From the NCBI GenBank assembly GCA_030590275.1, contig JAUUYV010000065.1:1-8003 (forward strand): DNA of 8,003 bases, given 5' to 3'. The stretch comes from Porticoccaceae bacterium (GTDB taxonomy: Bacteria; Pseudomonadota; Gammaproteobacteria; Pseudomonadales; Porticoccaceae). The translations under genes and the position numbers were made by a program. Positions 5,374-8,003 of the stretch are shown here, one piece after another. Below the pieces are notes generated by a model. That model saw only the letters and a program-made list of their open reading frames with translations, did not search any database and was not told the origin of the DNA. Each line of letters begins with the position of its first letter. Position 1 is the first letter of the stretch.

Positions 5374-6291
5374 ATGAGTATTTCGTTCGATGGAAGAGTA
5401 GCAGTCGTTACTGGAGCGGGTTCCGGACTGGGCCGCAGCCATGCTAAATATTTCGCCGCTAACGGTGCCAAAGTAGTGGTCAATGATCTTGGCGGCACTG
5501 TTGCTGGTACGGGTGGTTCGACCAATTCTGCCGACGAAGTGGTTAAGGCAATCACCGACGCTGGCGGCGTGGCAGTCGCCAACTATGACAGCGTGGCAAC
5601 GGAAGAAGGCGGCGCTAATATTATTAAGGCCGCAACCGATAATTTCGGCAGTGTCGATATTTTGATCAACAATGCAGGCAACGTGCGCGATAAAAGCTTT
5701 GCCAAGATGGATCTCAAGGATTTCACCTCCTTAATGGATGTGCATTTAATGGGTGCGGTGTATTGCACCAAAGCGGCCTGGCCAACCATGCTGGCCAATC
5801 GTTACGGCCGCATCGTGATGACTACCTCAGCTGCAGGCTTGTTTGGCACCCATGGGCACACTAATTATTCCAGCGCCAAAATTTCCCTTATCGGCTTTAT
5901 GAATGCCTTAAAGCAGGAAGGCACCACCAAAAACGTGCTGGTTAATTCTGTCGCGCCTATGGCACTAACCCGAATGACCGAAGAAGTGATGTCACCAAAA
6001 TTGGCACCGAAGATGAAACCAGAATATGTCACTGCATTGATGGGCTGGCTGTGCTCAGAAGAATGCGACCTGGCGGGGGAGATCATTGAGGCTGGCATGG
6101 GCTATTACAGCAAAGTACAAATCACCGAGGCCGAAGGTTATATTTTTGGAGGCGCCGAAGTCCCATCACCGGAGCAGATTCGCGACCATTGGAGCGAAAT
6201 TAGCGATATGGCGGGGGCGAAACCGTACCCTGGAGCTGATGATGTGATTCGAGCTGTATTCAAAAAGCTGAAAGCCAGTCAGGAAGCGTAG
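5374..6291 (+). CDS. SDR-family oxidoreductase, MFE-2-like (3R)-3-hydroxyacyl-CoA dehydrogenase type
   Basis: The 305-residue protein has the classical SDR elements: TGAGSGLG (13-20) for NAD(P) binding, NDLGG (37-41), NNAG (99-102), catalytic Ser152, and Tyr165-x3-Lys169 in YSSAK. The order VVNDLGG, later VANYDSV, then NNAGNVRDKSFAKM and LVNSVAPMALTRMT, is that of the dehydrogenase unit of peroxisomal multifunctional enzyme 2 (HSD17B4) and its bacterial relatives. These oxidise 3-hydroxyacyl-CoA or related hydroxysteroid substrates. About 60 residues beyond the Rossmann core (EGYIFGGAEVPSPEQIRDHW onward) also occur in that group. The hydratase and sterol-carrier domains of MFE-2 are absent. 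The ATG has CGGGG about eight bases upstream. The asparate in NDLGG favours NAD+. Substrate is inferred; a general fatty-acid or steroid catabolic role is likely. Confidence 0.92.
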   Translation: MSISFDGRVAVVTGAGSGLGRSHAKYFAANGAKVVVNDLGGTVAGTGGSTNSADEVVKAITDAGGVAVANYDSVATEEGGANIIKAATDNFGSVDILINNAGNVRDKSFAKMDLKDFTSLMDVHLMGAVYCTKAAWPTMLANRYGRIVMTTSAAGLFGTHGHTNYSSAKISLIGFMNALKQEGTTKNVLVNSVAPMALTRMTEEVMSPKLAPKMKPEYVTALMGWLCSEECDLAGEIIEAGMGYYSKVQITEAEGYIFGGAEVPSPEQIRDHWSEISDMAGAKPYPGADDVIRAVFKKLKASQEA

Positions 6292-6300
6292 CGGGCTAAA

Positions 6301-6332
6301 GGGAGTCAGTAGTTTAGTTTCTGCTGACTCTC
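6301..6332 (+). terminator. Hairpin after the SDR gene, probable terminator
   Basis: GAGTCAGTAG (6303-6312) pairs with CTGCTGACTC (6321-6330) over 10 bp with one wobble, extendable by two pairs, around an eight-base loop TTTAGTTT. It starts nine bases after the SDR stop codon. The tail CGTCTTTCC has only a weak T run. The rest of the gene-free stretch to 6463 shows nothing further. Confidence 0.55.
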
Positions 6333-6463
6333 CGTCTTTCCAAACCCCACCGTAAATAGCTCGATTCCAGTCAGCCGGGACAGCGCTCTGATTTACATCC
6401 GCTCAGTGCCTAACTGTTCCCGCCTGGCCTGTCAAAACTGGCGCTGATGCATTAAACGTATTC

Positions 6464-6895
6464 TTATTTATTGATTTCCTGCTTTAGATAGGCGGCCAGA
6501 TCGCCGAGCTCTGTTTCGCTGAAGGTATCAAAATTTGGCATTTCTCGGTGCTCATCGCTACCGCGAATCCATTCTTTCAGTTCATACTCCGATCGCCTGG
6601 TGAGAAGCGTCATCGGAATACGCTTGAGGTAATTGCCCCGCCCACTACGGGGATGACAACCCGCGCAGGTTTCTTCAAACAAGACCTGCCCAGCCGCAGG
6701 AGATCCCTGGCTTTGTTCAGCGCCTGTGACCGCTTGAGCGTCCGCGACTGGTTGAGCGTCTGTGGCTGGTGGAGAGCCTGCAACTGATAGAGAATCTGAG
6801 GCCGGCTCAACACTCTGCTCATCAGCAGTACAGGCCCCAAGAGCCACCCATAGCATTAACACAACAAAAACCCGCCCTAAGCTCACTCTGCCCAT
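6464..6895 (-). CDS. Lipoprotein c-type cytochrome, class I, monoheme
   Basis: The 143-residue precursor begins with a basic N-terminus and hydrophobic core (VFVVLMLWVALGAC); the lipobox LGAC puts the lipidated cysteine at residue 22, so the mature protein should be membrane-anchored in the periplasm. A linker of about 45 residues rich in Ala, Asp, Gln and Val follows. The cytochrome domain of about 75 residues has CAGCH (77-81) for covalent heme and an EMPNF segment with Met119 as the likely sixth ligand. Its ending ETELGDLAAYLKQEINK is typical of small cytochromes c. It should shuttle electrons between membrane complexes or redox enzymes; the partner is unknown. The start is supported by AGGAG ten bases before the ATG. 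It is divergent from the monooxygenase gene, and both share a promoter-proximal box. Confidence 0.9.
   Translation of the reverse strand: MGRVSLGRVFVVLMLWVALGACTADEQSVEPASDSLSVAGSPPATDAQPVADAQAVTGAEQSQGSPAAGQVLFEETCAGCHPRSGRGNYLKRIPMTLLTRRSEYELKEWIRGSDEHREMPNFDTFSETELGDLAAYLKQEINK
6734..6769. repeat. 18-bp tandem repeat inside the cytochrome linker
   Basis: TTGAGCGTCCGCGACTGG (6734-6751) is followed by TTGAGCGTCTGTGGCTGG (6752-6769), three substitutions apart. On the minus strand it encodes six-residue units such as PVADAQ in the flexible linker between lipid anchor and heme domain. Slippage in a linker can change its length without harming the fold. Confidence 0.6.
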
Positions 6896-6922
6896 ACCTT
6901 TACTCCTATATTTTCAAAGTAC

Positions 6923-6936
6923 TCGAATAGTTTCTC
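6923..6936 (-). promoter_or_regulatory. Copy 1 of a shared 14-bp box, upstream of the cytochrome gene
   Basis: On the minus strand this reads GAGAAACTATTCGA and ends 27 bases before the cytochrome start codon. It matches the box in front of the divergent monooxygenase at 13 of 14 positions, in mirror orientation. It could be an operator or overlap the -10 region. Confidence 0.45.
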
Positions 6937-7015
6937 TAATTTTTCCACAACCTGGGCCCCACTCCAAGCAAAAAAAATCCAGGCATAAATCACGCCTTGA
7001 GTTTTCCATCACCCT

Positions 7016-7029
7016 GAGACACTATTCGA
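7016..7029 (+). promoter_or_regulatory. Copy 2 of a shared 14-bp box, upstream of the monooxygenase gene
   Basis: GAGACACTATTCGA ends 18 bases before the monooxygenase ATG. A weak -35-like TTGAGT (6997-7002) lies 17 bases before CACTAT (7020-7025), so the box may contain the -10 element, with only three of six consensus matches there. Confidence 0.45.
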
Positions 7030-7047
7030 CAAAATCAGGGAGTAGAC

Positions 7048-8003
7048 ATGCCACAGCAATATTTTGATGTGCTCATTATCGGTGCGGGAATTTCCGGCAT
7101 TGGTGCAGCCTACCATCTACAGAGGGACTGCCCAAATAAAAGCTATGCCATACTCGAAGGTCGCGAGGCCATTGGCGGTACCTGGGATTTATTTCGCTAC
7201 CCCGGTATTCGCTCCGATTCCGATATGTTTACCCTGGGCTATTCCTTCAAACCCTGGAAGGAACAAAAAGCCATTGCCGACGGGCCATCTATCCTTAAAT
7301 ACCTGGAAGAAACTGTCGAAGAAAACTACATCAAGCGGAACATCCGTTTTCAACACAAAGTACTAAGCGCATCGTGGTCCACCGAGCATTCCCGATGGAC
7401 CGTAAAAATCGAGCAGGGGGAAAATAAGGAAACAACCGAATACTCCTGCAGTTTTTTATTTTTATGTGGCGGCTATTATAAATATGAAGCTGGCTACACA
7501 CCCGATTTCCCAGGTCTAGAAGGCTTTCAGGGTCAGCTGGTTCATCCGCAACAATGGACAGAGGACATCGATTACAAAAACAAGAAAGTTGTGATCATTG
7601 GCAGTGGCGCTACCGCAGTAACACTGGTGCCAGAACTGGCCAAGGACGCGGCTCACGTTACCATGCTGCAACGATCTCCCACCTACATGTTGTCCCGACC
7701 TTCGAAAGACGCCTTCGCAAACTGGCTACGCAAAATCCTCCCGACAAAACTCGCCTACGACTTAATTCGCTGGCGCAATGTATTACTTGCCATGTTTCTT
7801 TTTAAATACTCGAAAAGAAACCCCGAACGCATGAAAAAATATCTGGTTAATCAGGTCAGAAAACGAATGGGCCCAGATTACGACGTGGATACCCATTTCG
7901 CACCTCGCTATGGGCCCTGGGATCAGCGCCTATGTCTGGTGCCCGACGACGACTTTTTTAATGCCCTCAATAATGGCAGTGCCTCCATCGTCACCGACCA
8001 TAT
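7048..8003 (+). CDS. EthA-type Baeyer-Villiger flavin monooxygenase (3' end outside window)
   Basis: The frame stays open from ATG 7048 to the right edge, giving 318 of probably about 490 residues. It begins with FAD-binding GAGISG (12-17) in YFDVLIIGAGISGIGAAYHL, then GGTWDLFRYPGIRSDSDM (43-60). It has the Baeyer-Villiger fingerprint F-x-G-x3-H-x3-W at 160-170 (FQGQLVHPQQW), and the NADPH-binding GSGATA (185-190). The downstream PRYGPWDQRLCLVP resembles Mycobacterium EthA very closely. Family knowledge: these FAD- and NADPH-dependent enzymes insert oxygen next to ketones to form esters, and EthA also oxidises sulfur, activating thioamide drugs such as ethionamide. The natural substrate here is unknown. 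AGGGAG (7037-7042) five bases before the ATG fixes the start. It is divergent from the cytochrome gene, which is not a usual partner because such enzymes take electrons directly from NADPH. Confidence 0.94.
   Translation, partial: MPQQYFDVLIIGAGISGIGAAYHLQRDCPNKSYAILEGREAIGGTWDLFRYPGIRSDSDMFTLGYSFKPWKEQKAIADGPSILKYLEETVEENYIKRNIRFQHKVLSASWSTEHSRWTVKIEQGENKETTEYSCSFLFLCGGYYKYEAGYTPDFPGLEGFQGQLVHPQQWTEDIDYKNKKVVIIGSGATAVTLVPELAKDAAHVTMLQRSPTYMLSRPSKDAFANWLRKILPTKLAYDLIRWRNVLLAMFLFKYSKRNPERMKKYLVNQVRKRMGPDYDVDTHFAPRYGPWDQRLCLVPDDDFFNALNNGSASIVTDH

Noticed and set aside
6762..7067. Plus-strand 101-codon frame across the divergent spacer
   Set aside because: Antisense to the signal peptide of the cytochrome and without start signals; the spacer reads as promoter DNA.
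7064..7366. Plus-strand 100-codon frame inside the monooxygenase
   Set aside because: The overlapping frame from 7048 carries the FAD and Baeyer-Villiger motifs; this is an out-of-frame shadow.

Overview
The window reads as an ordinary chromosomal stretch of a gammaproteobacterium, probably a marine or environmental one. This is inferred from protein resemblance: YghU, RluA and DUF1145-like proteins, a TopA tail of the Pseudomonas/Marinobacter type, and an EthA-like Baeyer-Villiger monooxygenase beside an MFE-2-like short-chain dehydrogenase. Genes are short, closely packed and change strand often. No rRNA, tRNA, CRISPR array or transposase gene was seen.

Layout. (1) 2-856, plus strand: 3' part of a gene with two C-terminal repeats of bacterial DNA topoisomerase I, followed by an unusual tail of about 120 residues. 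(2) 857-1430: no secure gene. It holds a possible frameshifted small ORF, a tandem 12-bp GGGGGCAACT repeat, a short A/T-rich direct repeat, a rho-independent terminator at 1291-1320 and a 16-bp match to the 3' end of tmRNA. It may be the scar of an old insertion. (3) 1431-2610, minus strand: a small zinc-ribbon membrane protein followed by yghU, with look-alike ribosome binding sites. (4) About 2675-2803: a MITE-like repeat. (5) 2861-3505, plus: RluA-family pseudouridine synthase with an uncertain start. (6) 3736-4023, plus: DUF1145-like membrane protein, closed by a strong hairpin at 4065-4095 that also faces the convergent LLM gene. (7) 4146-5150, minus: luciferase-like flavin monooxygenase, divergent from an SDR gene at 5374-6291; the 223-bp spacer carries three tandem copies of a 14-15 bp repeat and a short palindrome. 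(8) 6464-6895, minus: lipoprotein c-type cytochrome, divergent from an EthA-type Baeyer-Villiger monooxygenase that starts at 7048 and runs off the right edge. A 14-bp box with one mismatch lies in inverted orientation in front of both genes.

Functionally the right half is a set of redox enzymes: a flavin monooxygenase, a 3-hydroxyacyl-CoA-dehydrogenase-like SDR, a cytochrome c and a Baeyer-Villiger monooxygenase. This would fit breakdown of ketones, steroids or other hydrophobic compounds, but the pathway and substrate are inferred from families only. I found no convincing new multi-gene system. The signals most worth following are the shared box between cytochrome and monooxygenase, the tandem repeats between the LLM and SDR genes, and the odd 5' region with the topoisomerase tail.
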